Position numbers and translations under genes: made by a program
NCBI RefSeq assembly: GCF_028551275.1
Contig: NZ_CP117025.1
Location: 1,607,501 to 1,671,500 of the forward strand
Direction of reading: 5' to 3'
DNA: 64,000 nt
DNA from: Sphingomonas hankookensis
Lineage (GTDB): Bacteria; Pseudomonadota; Alphaproteobacteria; Sphingomonadales; Sphingomonadaceae
The notes under the pieces: model-generated
Seen by the model: the letters and a program-made list of their open reading frames with translations, nothing else
The model's database searches: none
Told to the model about the DNA's origin: nothing
Part shown: positions 25,851-34,923 of the stretch, piece after piece
Numbering within the stretch: position 1 is the first letter of the stretch
How the letters are laid out: each line of letters opens with the position of its first letter

Positions 25851-27482
25851 ATGACCGAAGCCGCGCCCAAGGGGCTGGCGCTGATCCGCATGGGGCTGAA
25901 CAACCCCAAGACCGGGGCGATGTTCGCCTTCGGCCTTGCCGCCGGGCTGCCCTTCACCCTGCTGCTCGGCACGCTGAACGCCTGGCTGGGCGAGGCGAAG
26001 ATCAACCTTGCGACCATCGGCCTGTTGTCGTGGATCGGTCTGCTTTACGCGTTCAAGTTCCTGTGGTCGCCGCTGGTCGACCGGTTGCGCCTGCCGCTGC
26101 TGGAGCGCTTCGGGCGGCGGCGGTCGTGGCTGCTGCTGTGCCAGGGGGTGCTGGCCGCGACCTTCCTGTTGCTCGCGATCAGCGACCCGGCGCGCGCGAT
26201 CGGCTGGTTCGCGCTCATCGCCGTCATCGGTGCCTTCGCCGCGGCGACGCAGGACGTGGTAATCGACGCATGGCGCATCGACGTCGCCGACGAACGCGCG
26301 ACCCTGGGCATCCTGTCGTCCATCTATCAGCTCGGCTACCGGCTCGCGACGCTGATCGGTGGCGCGCTCGCGCTGGTGCTGGCGGCGCGGATCGGTTGGC
26401 AGACGGTCTATGCCGCGATGGGCGTCCTGATGCTCGTGCTGCTGCTCGTCACCTTGCTCGCCCCCGATACGCCGCGGCCGGCGGTGCAACAGGAGGCCGT
26501 AGCCGTCACCGGCCCCAGCGCGCGCGACAAGCGTACCGGCCTGATCATCGTCGGCCTGTGCTGGGGCTGGGCGATCGTCACCATCGGTGCGTTCATGGCG
26601 CGGGTGCTCGCGACGCCCGCCGGCCAGACTCCGCCCAGCGTCGGCGACTTCACCCGGCTGACCGGCTTCTGGATCGTCATCGCGACCGTCATGATACCCG
26701 CGCTGGTCGCCGCGTGGCTCAACCGCCGCGCGCTCAACGCCCAATATTTCGGCTGGGAGCAAGAGGGCGCGGCGCCTGCCAGCGGCTTCGTCGAACATGG
26801 CTATCGCGCGCTGATCCTGCCAATGGCCGAGCTGGTCGGGCGGCTGGGCTTCGGCGTGGTGATCGTGCTCGGCCTGATCCTCAGCTACCGGCTGTGCGAT
26901 TCGATCTGGGGGCCGTTCGCCTATCCCTTCTATCTGGAGGAGCTGAAATACACGAACGACGAGGTCGCCTTCGCCTCCAAGATCTTCGGCGTGGGCATGA
27001 CCATCCTCGGCGTGTCGCTGGGCGGTATCTCGTTCGCGATGCTCGGGCGGATGCCGACGCTGTTGATCGGCGCGATCGTCGCGGCGGCCAGCAACCTGCT
27101 CTATGCCGATCTGGCCGCAGGTGCGCCGGTGATCGATGCGGTGGCGGGGACGCTCGGCCTGCATGGGCTGGGCGCCGATGCGCGGATGGTTCGGCTGATG
27201 GTGGCGATTTCGGGCGAGAATATCGCGGGCGGTTTGGCCGGGGCGGCATTCGTCGCCTATCTCTCCTCGATCGCCAGCAAGGAACATAGCGCGGTCCAAT
27301 ATGCGCTGCTGTCGTCGCTGACGCTGCTGGTCGGCTCGCTCGGCCGCGCGGGGCTGGGCGAAGCGGTCGAGCAGATGGGCTATGCCCCGGTGTTCCGCTT
27401 CACCGCCGCACTGGGTCTGGTCGCGGTGGTGTTCGTGCTGCTCGAATGGGTGCGGTGGAAGCGGGAGCTTCGTAAGGGTTGA
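25851..27482 (+). CDS. ampG: AmpG-like muropeptide permease (MFS)
   Basis: A 543-residue MFS permease with about 14 helices. The AmpG features are GLAAGLPFTLLLGTLNAWL in helix 1, WIGLLYAFKFLWSPLVDR in helix 2, GAFAAATQDVVIDAWRIDV in helix 4, and LKYTNDEVAFASKIFGV in the second half. AmpG imports anhydro-muropeptides for cell-wall recycling and, in many proteobacteria, supplies the signal for beta-lactamase induction. GGGAGG stands 6 bases before the ATG. It is flanked on both sides by R4 repeats. Confidence 0.9.
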   Translation: MTEAAPKGLALIRMGLNNPKTGAMFAFGLAAGLPFTLLLGTLNAWLGEAKINLATIGLLSWIGLLYAFKFLWSPLVDRLRLPLLERFGRRRSWLLLCQGVLAATFLLLAISDPARAIGWFALIAVIGAFAAATQDVVIDAWRIDVADERATLGILSSIYQLGYRLATLIGGALALVLAARIGWQTVYAAMGVLMLVLLLVTLLAPDTPRPAVQQEAVAVTGPSARDKRTGLIIVGLCWGWAIVTIGAFMARVLATPAGQTPPSVGDFTRLTGFWIVIATVMIPALVAAWLNRRALNAQYFGWEQEGAAPASGFVEHGYRALILPMAELVGRLGFGVVIVLGLILSYRLCDSIWGPFAYPFYLEELKYTNDEVAFASKIFGVGMTILGVSLGGISFAMLGRMPTLLIGAIVAAASNLLYADLAAGAPVIDAVAGTLGLHGLGADARMVRLMVAISGENIAGGLAGAAFVAYLSSIASKEHSAVQYALLSSLTLLVGSLGRAGLGEAVEQMGYAPVFRFTAALGLVAVVFVLLEWVRWKRELRKG

Positions 27483-27668
27483 TTCACGCGGAGGCGCGGA
27501 GGCGCAGAGAAGTTGTACCTACCGCGACAGCGGCTCTCGATCTTGGAGCGCAGGTAAGAGCAGGCTTCGCCGACTCGATAACACCCGCCAGCTTCGAAAC
27601 CTCTCTGCGCCTTCGCGCCTCCGCGCGAAAACTAATCTTCTTCGTGCCTCCGCGCCTTCGCGTGAACA
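27482..27668. repeat. Family R4 repeat pair downstream of ampG
   Basis: Arms beginning CACGCGGAGGCGCGGAGGCG and ending CGCCTTCGCGTGAAC face each other across a unique centre, matching the pair upstream of ampG. It occupies the whole convergent gap between ampG and folC and may serve as a bidirectional terminator. Confidence 0.72.
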
Positions 27669-27672
27669 AAAA

Positions 27673-28977
27673 CTAAACCGGCACCTCGTCATTCGCCGCC
27701 AGCACCGTACCCGCCAGATACAGCGACCCAGCGATCAGCACTGCCTCCGGCTCCGATCGCGCCAGCAGGTCCAGTGCCGCCGCCGGATCGGTCGCGACAT
27801 CGGCGGTCAGCCCCAGTCCCCGCGCAACCTTTGCCAGATCGGCCGGCGCGTGATGCGCATGGCCCGGCACCGGCACCGCGACGACATGGTCGACCACCTC
27901 GGCCAGATGCCGCAGCACCGCACCGGCATCCTTGTTGGTGAGCATCCCCAGCACCAGCGCCGAGCGTTCGCCCCGCGCGATCCCCGGCCAGACCCGCGCG
28001 ACCTCGATCGCCGCAGACTCGTTATGTGCGCCGTCCAGCCACACGCCATGGCGCGGATCGACCCGCCCGGTCAGCGGCCCGCCCGGCCGCAGCCGCTGCA
28101 TCCGCGCCGGCCAGTGCGCCGCGCGCCCACCGGCAACGATCGCCGCATCGGGCACGTGCACCGCCGACTGATGCCGCAGCATCGCCGTTGCCAGCGCCAG
28201 ATTGTCACGCTGGTGCCGCCCTGCCAGCGCCGGTTCGGGCAGATCGAGGCCACCGGCCGCATCGCGATACCGCCCGCCCTCGACGTCCCATCCATCGCCC
28301 CGCGCGACCAGCACGCCCCCGGCCACCGCAACCGTCTCAGCCACCCGCGCCGCGATCTCGGGTGGATAGGCAAGCGTCACGATCGGCACGCCCGGCTTGG
28401 CGATCCCGGCTTTCTCGCCGGCGATCCCGACCAGCGACGACCCGAGGAACGCCTCATGATCGATCCCCAATGCGGCGATTCCGCAGGCGGCCGGGGCAGG
28501 GAGGACGTTGGTCGCGTCCAGCCGTCCGCCTAAGCCCACCTCGATCACGCACGCGTCGGCCGGCGTCCGCGCGAACGCAACGAACGCGGCGGCGGTGGTG
28601 ATCTCGAAAAAGCTGGCTCCGATCCCCTCGGCCACGTCCAGCACTTCGCGCAAGAGGTCGGCCAATGCCGTATCGTCGATCAGCGTGCCTGCCAGCCGGA
28701 TGCGTTCGTTGAACCGCACCAGATGCGGGCTGGCATAGACATGGACCCTGAGCCCCGCCGCCTCCAGCGCCGCGCGCAGATAGGCGCAGGTCGATCCCTT
28801 GCCATTGGTGCCGGCGACATGGAACACCGGCGGCAGCCGCATATGCGGGTCGCCCAGCCGGCCCAGCAGCCGAGTGATCCGGTCGAGGCCGAGAATGTCG
28901 GCCCCCGGCGACAGGGTGACCAGCCGGTCGAACTGCGCTTGTACGGCGGGGTCGGCAGATATCGCGAAATCGGGCAT
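27673..28977 (-). CDS. folC: Bifunctional folylpolyglutamate/dihydrofolate synthase
   Basis: ATP-dependent enzyme that adds glutamate to dihydropteroate and folates. At 434 aa it has Mur-ligase fold P-loop VAGTNGKGSTCAYL, the YASPHLVRFNERI loop, ITTAAAFVAFA, EVGLGGRLDATN, and DHEAFLG with the C-terminal WLDGAHNESA motif. Its ribosome binding site (GGAGGATTTTGAG before ATG) lies at the edge of an R3 repeat. It is the last gene of the trp-accD-folC cluster, a conserved alphaproteobacterial order. Confidence 0.96.
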   Translation of the reverse strand: MPDFAISADPAVQAQFDRLVTLSPGADILGLDRITRLLGRLGDPHMRLPPVFHVAGTNGKGSTCAYLRAALEAAGLRVHVYASPHLVRFNERIRLAGTLIDDTALADLLREVLDVAEGIGASFFEITTAAAFVAFARTPADACVIEVGLGGRLDATNVLPAPAACGIAALGIDHEAFLGSSLVGIAGEKAGIAKPGVPIVTLAYPPEIAARVAETVAVAGGVLVARGDGWDVEGGRYRDAAGGLDLPEPALAGRHQRDNLALATAMLRHQSAVHVPDAAIVAGGRAAHWPARMQRLRPGGPLTGRVDPRHGVWLDGAHNESAAIEVARVWPGIARGERSALVLGMLTNKDAGAVLRHLAEVVDHVVAVPVPGHAHHAPADLAKVARGLGLTADVATDPAAALDLLARSEPEAVLIAGSLYLAGTVLAANDEVPV

Positions 28978-28983
28978 CTCAAA

Positions 28984-29121
28984 ATCCTCCCCGCTACGCG
29001 GGGAGGGGGACCATGCGAAGCATGGTGGAGGGGGCTGGCCATCTCCACAACGGTTGCGTTTCGCCGCGATCCCCCTCCACCACCGCTATGCGGCGGTCCC
29101 CCTCCCCGCGGAGCGGGGAGG
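28984..29121. repeat. Palindromic repeat, family R3 (CCTCCCCG...CGGGGAGG)
   Basis: A 138-bp element with outer arms ATCCTCCCCGCTACGCGGGG and GCGGAGCGGGGAGGA, an inner ACCATGCGAAGCATGGT hairpin, and a mirrored GTGGAGGGGG/CCCCCTCCAC pair. Copies lie at 43671, 51357, a remnant at 56620, and one inside a coding sequence at 54818. It fills the accD-folC gap and supplies folC's Shine-Dalgarno sequence. Confidence 0.88.
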
Positions 29122-29130
29122 AACTGGCTG

Positions 29131-29982
29131 TCAGGCCGCTTCCTTGCGCCCCAGAAACTCGATCAGCTGCGCCAGCTCGCCCGGCAGATCGCGGCGATGC
29201 GTCACGCGGTCGATCAGGCCATGGTCGCGATAATATTCCGACGTCTGGAAATCGTCGGGCAGCTTCTCGCGGATCGTGCTCTCGATCACGCGTCGTCCGG
29301 TGAACGCCAGCGTCGCCTTCGGCTCGGCGATCTGCACGTCGCCCAGCATCGCATAGGCTGCCATGACCCCGCCCGAGGTCGGATCGGTCAGTACGACCAG
29401 ATAGGGCAGGCCGGCATCGTGCAGCATCTCGATCGCAACGGTCGTACGCGGCATCTGCATCAGGCTGAGGATACCCTCCTGCATCCGCGCCCCGCCGCTG
29501 GCGGTGAAGACGATATAGGGCACGCCGCGCGCGATCGCCGCCTCCACGCCCGCAATGAACGCCTCGCCGACATACTGACCCATCGACCCGCCCATGAACG
29601 CGAAATTCTGCACGCCGATCACGCAGCCCTTGCCCTGGATCGTGCCATAGGCGTTGCGATACGCGTCCTGCTCGCCGGTATCGGTCCGCGCGGTCTTCAG
29701 CCGGTCGACATAGCGCTTGCTGTCGCGGAACTTCAGCGGGTCCTCGGCGACCTTCGGGTTCGGCAGGATCTCGACGCTGCCGGCATCGAACAGCTGTTCG
29801 AACCGCTCCTTCGGCCCTATGCGGCCGTGATGGTCGCATTTCGGGCAGACGTGCAGATTTTCTTCCCATTCCTTGGTGAAGATCATCTGCCCGCATCCCT
29901 TGCACTTGTGCCAGAGATGGTCGGGCGTTTCCTTGCGCGCGACGAAGGGGAGGGCGTTACGGACGCGGTTGAGCCAGCTCAT
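29131..29982 (-). CDS. accD: Acetyl-CoA carboxylase carboxyltransferase subunit beta
   Basis: Beta half of the carboxyltransferase that moves CO2 from biotin to acetyl-CoA, the first step of fatty-acid synthesis. The N-terminal zinc ribbon has Cys27, Cys30, Cys46, Cys49 (CKGC, CPKC). The crotonase-fold core shows GGSMGQYVGEAF, TASGGARMQEGILSLMQM and DPTSGGVMAAYA. The length (283 aa) is typical. ATG overlaps the trpA stop (ATGA). Confidence 0.98.
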   Translation of the reverse strand: MSWLNRVRNALPFVARKETPDHLWHKCKGCGQMIFTKEWEENLHVCPKCDHHGRIGPKERFEQLFDAGSVEILPNPKVAEDPLKFRDSKRYVDRLKTARTDTGEQDAYRNAYGTIQGKGCVIGVQNFAFMGGSMGQYVGEAFIAGVEAAIARGVPYIVFTASGGARMQEGILSLMQMPRTTVAIEMLHDAGLPYLVVLTDPTSGGVMAAYAMLGDVQIAEPKATLAFTGRRVIESTIREKLPDDFQTSEYYRDHGLIDRVTHRRDLPGELAQLIEFLGRKEAA

Positions 29983-30785
29983 GCGGGTTCCCTGCTCGCG
30001 GCGGCAACGGCCGAGGCGAGGCTTTCGATATAGGTGCGGACGGGTTCGGCGGCTTGCGTGCCATGCTCGGCGACGATCTCGACGATTGCCGATCCCACGA
30101 CGACGCCGTCGGCCACGCGGGCGATATTGGCGGCCTGTTCGGGCGTACGCACGCCGAACCCGACCGCGATCGGCAGGTCGGTCGCGGCCTTCAACCGGGC
30201 GACCGCCTCGTCGATCGACGTCTGCACCGCCTGCTGCTTGCCGGTGATCCCGGCGACCGAGACATAATAGAGGAAGCCGCCGGCCCCCTCCAGCACTGCC
30301 GGCAGGCGCGCGGCATCGGTGGTCGGGGTCGCCAGCCGGATCGGCGCGATGCCATGCGCGCGCAGCGTCGTGCCGAGGCTGTCATCCTCCTCGGGCGGAA
30401 TATCGACGCAGATCACCCCGTCGACCCCGGCCGCGACGCACCCTTGCGCAAACCACTCGGCGCCGCGCCGCACCATCGGATTGGCATAGCCCATCAGCAC
30501 CAAAGGTACGTCGGGATGGCGCTCGCGGAAACCCGTGGCGATCCGCAGCACATCGGCGGTGCGCGTGCCGGCGTTCAGGCTGCGGATATTGGCCGACTGG
30601 ATCGCCGGGCCATCGGCCATCGGATCGGTGAACGGCATGCCGAGTTCGATCACGTCCGCGCCACCGGCTACGAGCGCGTCGAGAATGGCGGGCGTCGCGT
30701 CGGGCGTCGGGTCACCGGCGGTGACGAAACAGACGAGCGCCGGACGGCCTTTTGCAAAGGCAGCGACAAGACGAGAGGAGGTCAT
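29979..30785 (-). CDS. trpA: Tryptophan synthase alpha chain
   Basis: Cleaves indole-3-glycerol phosphate to indole, which passes through a tunnel to TrpB. This 268-residue TIM barrel carries the catalytic acids in ELGMPFTDPMADGP (Glu47, Asp58) and the phosphate loops VGFGVRTPEQA and GVVVGSAIV. The start giving MTSSRLVAAF is chosen because it overlaps the stop of the small membrane-protein gene (ATGA). Overlaps accD on the other side. Confidence 0.98.
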   Translation of the reverse strand: MTSSRLVAAFAKGRPALVCFVTAGDPTPDATPAILDALVAGGADVIELGMPFTDPMADGPAIQSANIRSLNAGTRTADVLRIATGFRERHPDVPLVLMGYANPMVRRGAEWFAQGCVAAGVDGVICVDIPPEEDDSLGTTLRAHGIAPIRLATPTTDAARLPAVLEGAGGFLYYVSVAGITGKQQAVQTSIDEAVARLKAATDLPIAVGFGVRTPEQAANIARVADGVVVGSAIVEIVAEHGTQAAEPVRTYIESLASAVAAASREPA

Positions 30786-31015
30786 TGGGAATATTCGAGG
30801 TTTTGTTTCGGCCACTTCTCATCAAACCATTTGAACCATGGACGGGCTAGCAATGCGGTGATGCCGCCGGTTGCTGGCGCGAGATATCGCGGAAGCCCGA
30901 TCAAGGGTAGGCCCCAGTCCGCTATGAAAAATAGCAGCGTGAACAGCGCGAACGATGCCGCAAAAAGCGCGATCTTGATGGAACGTCGTTTGAGGCTGCC
31001 TGGCGATGATTTCAT
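30782..31015 (-). CDS. Small two-helix membrane protein coupled between trpB and trpA
   Basis: A 77-residue basic protein with two hydrophobic helices (about 14-36, IALFAASFALFTLLFFIADW; and about 38-55) and a Lys/Trp-rich C-terminus (WFKWFDEKWPKQ). Its ATG overlaps the trpB stop (TAATG) and its stop overlaps the trpA start (ATGA), so it is translated as part of the operon although trpB and trpA are normally adjacent. No family is recognised. Possible roles are a membrane tether or an unrelated insertion. The tight overlaps argue that it is a real gene. Confidence 0.78.
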   Translation of the reverse strand: MKSSPGSLKRRSIKIALFAASFALFTLLFFIADWGLPLIGLPRYLAPATGGITALLARPWFKWFDEKWPKQNLEYSQ

Positions 31016-32244
31016 TAAATCGCCACCCCCAGCGCCGACGCCACGGTGAAGATATCCTTGTCCCCCCGCCCGCACAGGTTCGCCAGGATGATTTGGTCGC
31101 CGCGCATGGACTTCGCCCGCCGCGCCACCGCCGCAATCGCATGCGCCGGTTCCAGCGCGGGGATGATCCCCTCGGTCCGGCACAGCAGCTGGAACGCATC
31201 CAGCGCCTCCTTGTCGGTCGCGCTGTCATATTCGACCCGCCCGATATCGCGCAGCCAGGCATGTTCCGGCCCGATGCCCGGATAATCGAGGCCGGCCGAG
31301 ATCGAATGCCCCTCGGCGATCTGCCCGTCCTCGTCCTGCAGCAGATAGGTCTTGTTGCCGTGCAGGATGCCCGGGAACCCACCGGCCAGCGATGCGGCAT
31401 GGTCCTTGTCCAGCCCATGCCCCGCCGCCTCGACGCCCAGCATCGCCACATCGGCATCGTCGAGGAACGGGTGGAACAGCCCGATCGCGTTCGACCCGCC
31501 GCCGATCGCCGCGACCAGCAGGTCGGGCAGGCGTCCGGTCCGCTCCAGCATCTGCGCCCGCGCTTCGCGGCCGATGATGCTCTGGAAATCGCGCACCAGC
31601 TCCGGATAGGGATGCGGACCGGCGGCGGTGCCGATGATGTAGAAGGTGTCGTGGACGTTCGCGACCCAGTCGCGCAAGCCTTCGTTCATCGCATCCGACA
31701 GCGTCGCCGCACCCGACGTTACCGGACGGACTTCCGCCCCCAGCAGCTTCATGCGGAACACATTGGGCTGCTGTCGCTCGACGTCCTTGGCACCCATATA
31801 GATGACGCAGGGCAGGCCGAAGCGCGCGCAGACGGCGGCGGTCGCCACGCCATGCTGGCCCGCACCCGTCTCGGCGATGATCCGCGTCTTGCCCATCCGG
31901 ATCGCGAGCAGGATCTGCCCGATGCAGTTGTTGATCTTGTGCGCGCCGGTATGGTTCAGCTCGTCGCGCTTGAACCACACCTGCGCGCCCATGCCCGGCT
32001 CCGCGCCGCTACGCAGCGTCTCCGACAGCCGCTCGGCATGATAGAGCGGGCTGGGACGACCGACATAATGGGTCATCAGATCGTCGAACTGCGCCGCGAA
32101 TGCCGGGTCGGCCTTCGCCGCCTTGTACTCGCGGTCGAGGTCGAGGATCAGCGGCATCAGCGTTTCCGCGACATAGCGGCCGCCGAAATCGCCGAAATGC
32201 CCACGCTCGTCAGGCTGGGCGCGATAGCTGTTGGGGGCGTTCAT
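31015..32244 (-). CDS. trpB: Tryptophan synthase beta chain
   Basis: PLP enzyme that condenses indole with serine to form tryptophan. The 409-residue protein has the PLP lysine in [11 protein letters not shown] (Lys103), [10 protein letters not shown] (catalytic Glu), the phosphate-binding GGGSNAIG loop, and [15 protein letters not shown]. The ATG giving MNAPNSYRA matches the family N-terminus and is 41 bases from the trpF stop. The next gene begins on its stop codon. Confidence 0.98.
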   Translation of the reverse strand: MNAPNSYRAQPDERGHFGDFGGRYVAETLMPLILDLDREYKAAKADPAFAAQFDDLMTHYVGRPSPLYHAERLSETLRSGAEPGMGAQVWFKRDELNHTGAHKINNCIGQILLAIRMGKTRIIAETGAGQHGVATAAVCARFGLPCVIYMGAKDVERQQPNVFRMKLLGAEVRPVTSGAATLSDAMNEGLRDWVANVHDTFYIIGTAAGPHPYPELVRDFQSIIGREARAQMLERTGRLPDLLVAAIGGGSNAIGLFHPFLDDADVAMLGVEAAGHGLDKDHAASLAGGFPGILHGNKTYLLQDEDGQIAEGHSISAGLDYPGIGPEHAWLRDIGRVEYDSATDKEALDAFQLLCRTEGIIPALEPAHAIAAVARRAKSMRGDQIILANLCGRGDKDIFTVASALGVAI

Positions 32245-32285
32245 GGCGACGCTCGTTACGCCGCACGCGCGCCCATGTCTATCGA

Positions 32286-32921
32286 TCAGGCACCGCGCAC
32301 CGCTGTACAAAAGGCCAGGATGCGCGCGGCATCCTTCACGCCCGGCGCGCTCTCGACCCCCGACGACACATCGACCAGCGGCGCGCGCGTGACCCGGATC
32401 GCTTCCGCGACATTCCCCGCATCCAGCCCGCCCGACAGCGCCCAGGGGAGCGGATGGCGAAACCCGTCGAGCAGCCCCCAGTCGAACCGCAGCCCCATGC
32501 CCCCCGGCAACGCCGCGCCCGGCGGGGTCTTGGCATCGTAGAGCACCCGGTCCGCCGCACCGCTCAGCGCCCGCGCGCCGTCCAGATCGGCCCGTGTCTT
32601 GACCGCCACCGCGCCCCATGTCTCGCGCCCGGTCCGCGCGCGGATCGCTGCGATCCGCTCCGGCGCGGTCTTGTGCAGCTGGATCACGTTCAGCCGCGCC
32701 GCCGCCATCGCCGCATCGATCAGCGCGTCGTCGGGATCGACGAACACCCCGACCTTGGCGCGCCCGTTCGGCACCGCCTGCGCCAAGCCATTCGCCACAT
32801 CGAAGCCGACATTGCGGGGGGAGGGCGGGAAGAACACGAACCCGACATGACTCGCTCCCGCCGCCAGCGCGGCGGACAGGGTGTCGGGGGTCGAGAGGCC
32901 GCAGATCTTGATGAGCGTCAT
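32286..32921 (-). CDS. trpF: Phosphoribosylanthranilate isomerase
   Basis: Amadori rearrangement of phosphoribosylanthranilate in tryptophan synthesis. It is a 211-residue TIM barrel with catalytic Cys in IKICGLS, Asp in [15 protein letters not shown], and the phosphate loop [15 protein letters not shown] followed by [15 protein letters not shown]. The start giving MTLIKICGL is chosen; the longer frame translates an R2 repeat. It is first gene of trpFB-x-A-accD-folC. Confidence 0.97.
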   Translation of the reverse strand: MTLIKICGLSTPDTLSAALAAGASHVGFVFFPPSPRNVGFDVANGLAQAVPNGRAKVGVFVDPDDALIDAAMAAARLNVIQLHKTAPERIAAIRARTGRETWGAVAVKTRADLDGARALSGAADRVLYDAKTPPGAALPGGMGLRFDWGLLDGFRHPLPWALSGGLDAGNVAEAIRVTRAPLVDVSSGVESAPGVKDAARILAFCTAVRGA

Positions 32922-32963
32922 GGGGCGGGGCTTAGAGGGTTGCGCCAGCAAAGAGAACCATTC

Positions 32964-33057
32964 GTCATTCCCGCGAAGGCGGGAATCCATACACGCCAAC
33001 GTCTCGGCTCCATGCGCAGCGTCAGCGTCTATGGACTCCCGCCTGCGCGGGAGTGAC
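32964..33057. repeat. Palindromic intergenic repeat, family R2
   Basis: Second copy of the element at 16050, with arms CATTCCCGCGAAGGCGGGAAT and GGACTCCCGCCTGCGCGGGAG and a similar centre that includes CAGCGTCAGCGTCTATGGA. It lies in the gap upstream of trpF, directly followed by an R1 pair. Confidence 0.8.
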
Positions 33058-33094
33058 GGTCCGAGGTTGTGGAGTGCAACCCCCAACCCAAACC

Positions 33095-33186
33095 GTCACC
33101 CCGGCCTTGATCCGGGGTCCCGCTTCTTCCTTCTTGCTGCCCTCGGAAGAAGAAAAAGCGGGACCCCGGATCAAGGCCGGGGTGAC
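33095..33186. repeat. Inverted pair of the R1 repeat
   Basis: GTCACCCCGGCCTTGATCCG and its mirror CCGGATCAAGGCCGGGGTGAC surround about 35 bases of unique DNA. With the adjacent R2 element it fills the gap between trpF and the GH130 gene and may insulate the two transcription units. Confidence 0.85.
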
Positions 33187-33202
33187 GAAGGATGTGCCAC
33201 CC

Positions 33203-34159
33203 TCAACTCCGCCGGATCAACGCCCGCGCCAGCCGCCGGTCCTCCAGCGAATAATACAGCCAGATCGCTCCCCCGACGACCACCACCGATGCCGCGAACG
33301 CGATATCCGTCGCACTCCGGTCGTCGACCGGCGGCGGGGTCACCAGCGGCTGGATGCCGCGCGCCACGACGCGGGTGTAATCGGCATCGAACGCCACCCA
33401 CCCGATCCGCCAGCGCGCATCGCGGGTCGCCCCGTTATAGAACATCACCGGCGTCGACGGATCGTCGGTCAGCAGCGGCCCGGTCGACAAATGCCAGTCG
33501 TCCCAGCTGTCGGTGCGCGGGGTGAAGGGCGTCGGCTGCTCGTCCCACGGCCCCGCCACATCCGGCCCGACGGCCAGCCCGACGCGCGACGCCTCGTCGG
33601 CGGCATATTCGTAGAATAGCCGCCATCCGCCATCGGCGGTCCGATCGACCGTCGCCTCCTTCGTATTCCCCTCCGACTTGGACGACGCCAGCGCCACCCC
33701 GCTCTTGGTCAGCGCATCCAGCGACGGCCCGGCGGCATAGGACAATTCGCCATGGGAATGATCCGACAGCACGCCCGAATAATAGACGACATAGCCGCGA
33801 TCGGTCCGCACCACCGTCGGGTCCTCGACCCCGCCCGCATCATGGTCGCCCGGACCCGGCACGATCGACGGTCGGTCGAGCATTTGGAAATGCCGCCCGT
33901 CCTCGCTCCATCCGGACCAGATGACGCCGGTATCGGTCAGTTCCTGCCCCTGCGGCACCACCGCGCGCACCATCATCGCATAGCGCCCGTCCGGCTCGCG
34001 CCAGACATAGGGGCTCATCAGGTCGCGGGCCATCAGTTCGGGCGGCCCTGCGATCGTGACGTCCTCGATGGCCTTCACGTTGAAATCCAGCGCGATCGGG
34101 CTGTCGGCCACTGCATCCTTGCGATGCGGATCGGCGACTGGGGAATCGGACGCGATCAT
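33203..34159 (-). CDS. GH130-like glycosidase/glycoside phosphorylase
   Basis: A 318-residue five-bladed beta-propeller of the GH43/GH130 group. DLMSPYVWREPDGRYAMMVRA, the GGVEDPTVV catalytic region, VVYYSG and DDWHLSTGPLL match GH130 enzymes, which phosphorolyse or hydrolyse beta-mannosides. The hydrophobic C-terminal segment (SVVVVGGAIWLYYS) is the usual last blade rather than a membrane helix. No signal peptide. Its ATG overlaps the SDR stop (ATGA), so it is the second gene of a two-gene unit. The exact substrate is unknown. Confidence 0.8.
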   Translation of the reverse strand: MIASDSPVADPHRKDAVADSPIALDFNVKAIEDVTIAGPPELMARDLMSPYVWREPDGRYAMMVRAVVPQGQELTDTGVIWSGWSEDGRHFQMLDRPSIVPGPGDHDAGGVEDPTVVRTDRGYVVYYSGVLSDHSHGELSYAAGPSLDALTKSGVALASSKSEGNTKEATVDRTADGGWRLFYEYAADEASRVGLAVGPDVAGPWDEQPTPFTPRTDSWDDWHLSTGPLLTDDPSTPVMFYNGATRDARWRIGWVAFDADYTRVVARGIQPLVTPPPVDDRSATDIAFAASVVVVGGAIWLYYSLEDRRLARALIRRS

Positions 34160-34923
34160 GCGCCCAGCGCCTGCATCAGCGACAGCCCGCCGTCGATCAC
34201 GATCCGAGCGCCGGTGATGTAGCGTGCCTTGTCGGAGGCCAGGAACACCGCCAGATCGGCGACCTCGCTCGCCTCGCCCGCACGCCCCAGCGGAATGTTG
34301 CGCTCCAGCGTCGCGCGATAGGTCGCATCCGCGCTCGCCCGCGCATTCATCGGTGTCAGGATCATGCCGGGTTCGATCGCATTTACCCGGATGCGGCGCG
34401 GCGCCTCCTCGATCGCCAGCGTCTCGACCAGGTTCGACAGCCCGCCCTTGGCCGCGCAGTAATCCGCGCCGCCCGCGCGCACCGCATAGGCATGGATCGA
34501 CGAGATATGCAGGATCGCCGCATCACCCGGCTCGGTCCCGCGCCCGATCAGGAACCGCCGCGACGTCAGGAACGCGCCGGTCAGGTCGGTATCGATCAGC
34601 CGCCGCCACTGGTCCAGCGTCATGTCGCGCACCGTCACGCCCGACATGTTCAGCCCGGCCGAATTGACCAGCACGCTCGCCGGACCCCAGGCCCGCTCGA
34701 CCGCGCCGAACGCCGCGTCGACCGACGCCTCGTCCGCAACATCGGCCTGCACCGTCATCGCCTCGCCCCCGGCGCGGCGCACCGCATCGGCACTGGCATC
34801 GGCCGCCTTGCTGTCCGCATGATAGCCGATCGCGACCCGGTCGCCCAACGCCCCGAACGCCGCCGCGCACGCCGCACCGATGCCCGATTCCCCGCCGGTC
34901 ACGAAGATTGTCCGCCTGTCCAT
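34156..34923 (-). CDS. SDR family oxidoreductase (glucose/sugar dehydrogenase-like)
   Basis: NAD(P)-dependent short-chain dehydrogenase, about 255 aa, with cofactor motif VTGGESGIGAA, VNSAGLN, catalytic Ser in HISSIHAYA, Tyr/Lys in YCAAKGG and the EPGMILTPM loop. Two ATGs in tandem follow GGAGGG; the second gives MDRRTIFVT. Its overlap with the GH130 gene suggests oxidation of a sugar released from a mannoside. That pathway is inferred from context only. Confidence 0.88.
   Translation of the reverse strand: MDRRTIFVTGGESGIGAACAAAFGALGDRVAIGYHADSKAADASADAVRRAGGEAMTVQADVADEASVDAAFGAVERAWGPASVLVNSAGLNMSGVTVRDMTLDQWRRLIDTDLTGAFLTSRRFLIGRGTEPGDAAILHISSIHAYAVRAGGADYCAAKGGLSNLVETLAIEEAPRRIRVNAIEPGMILTPMNARASADATYRATLERNIPLGRAGEASEVADLAVFLASDKARYITGARIVIDGGLSLMQALGA

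Noticed and set aside
25476..27299. A 607-residue minus-strand frame opposite ampG
   Set aside because: It is composed of Gln/Arg/His-rich antisense of ampG and of the R4 repeat; not a protein.
34042..34159. Possible signal or TM anchor on the GH130-like protein
   Set aside because: The only hydrophobic stretch is at the opposite (C-terminal) end and has the spacing of the last propeller blade (A-I-W-L-Y-Y-S), which is conserved in the GH43/GH130 fold, so no membrane anchor is claimed.
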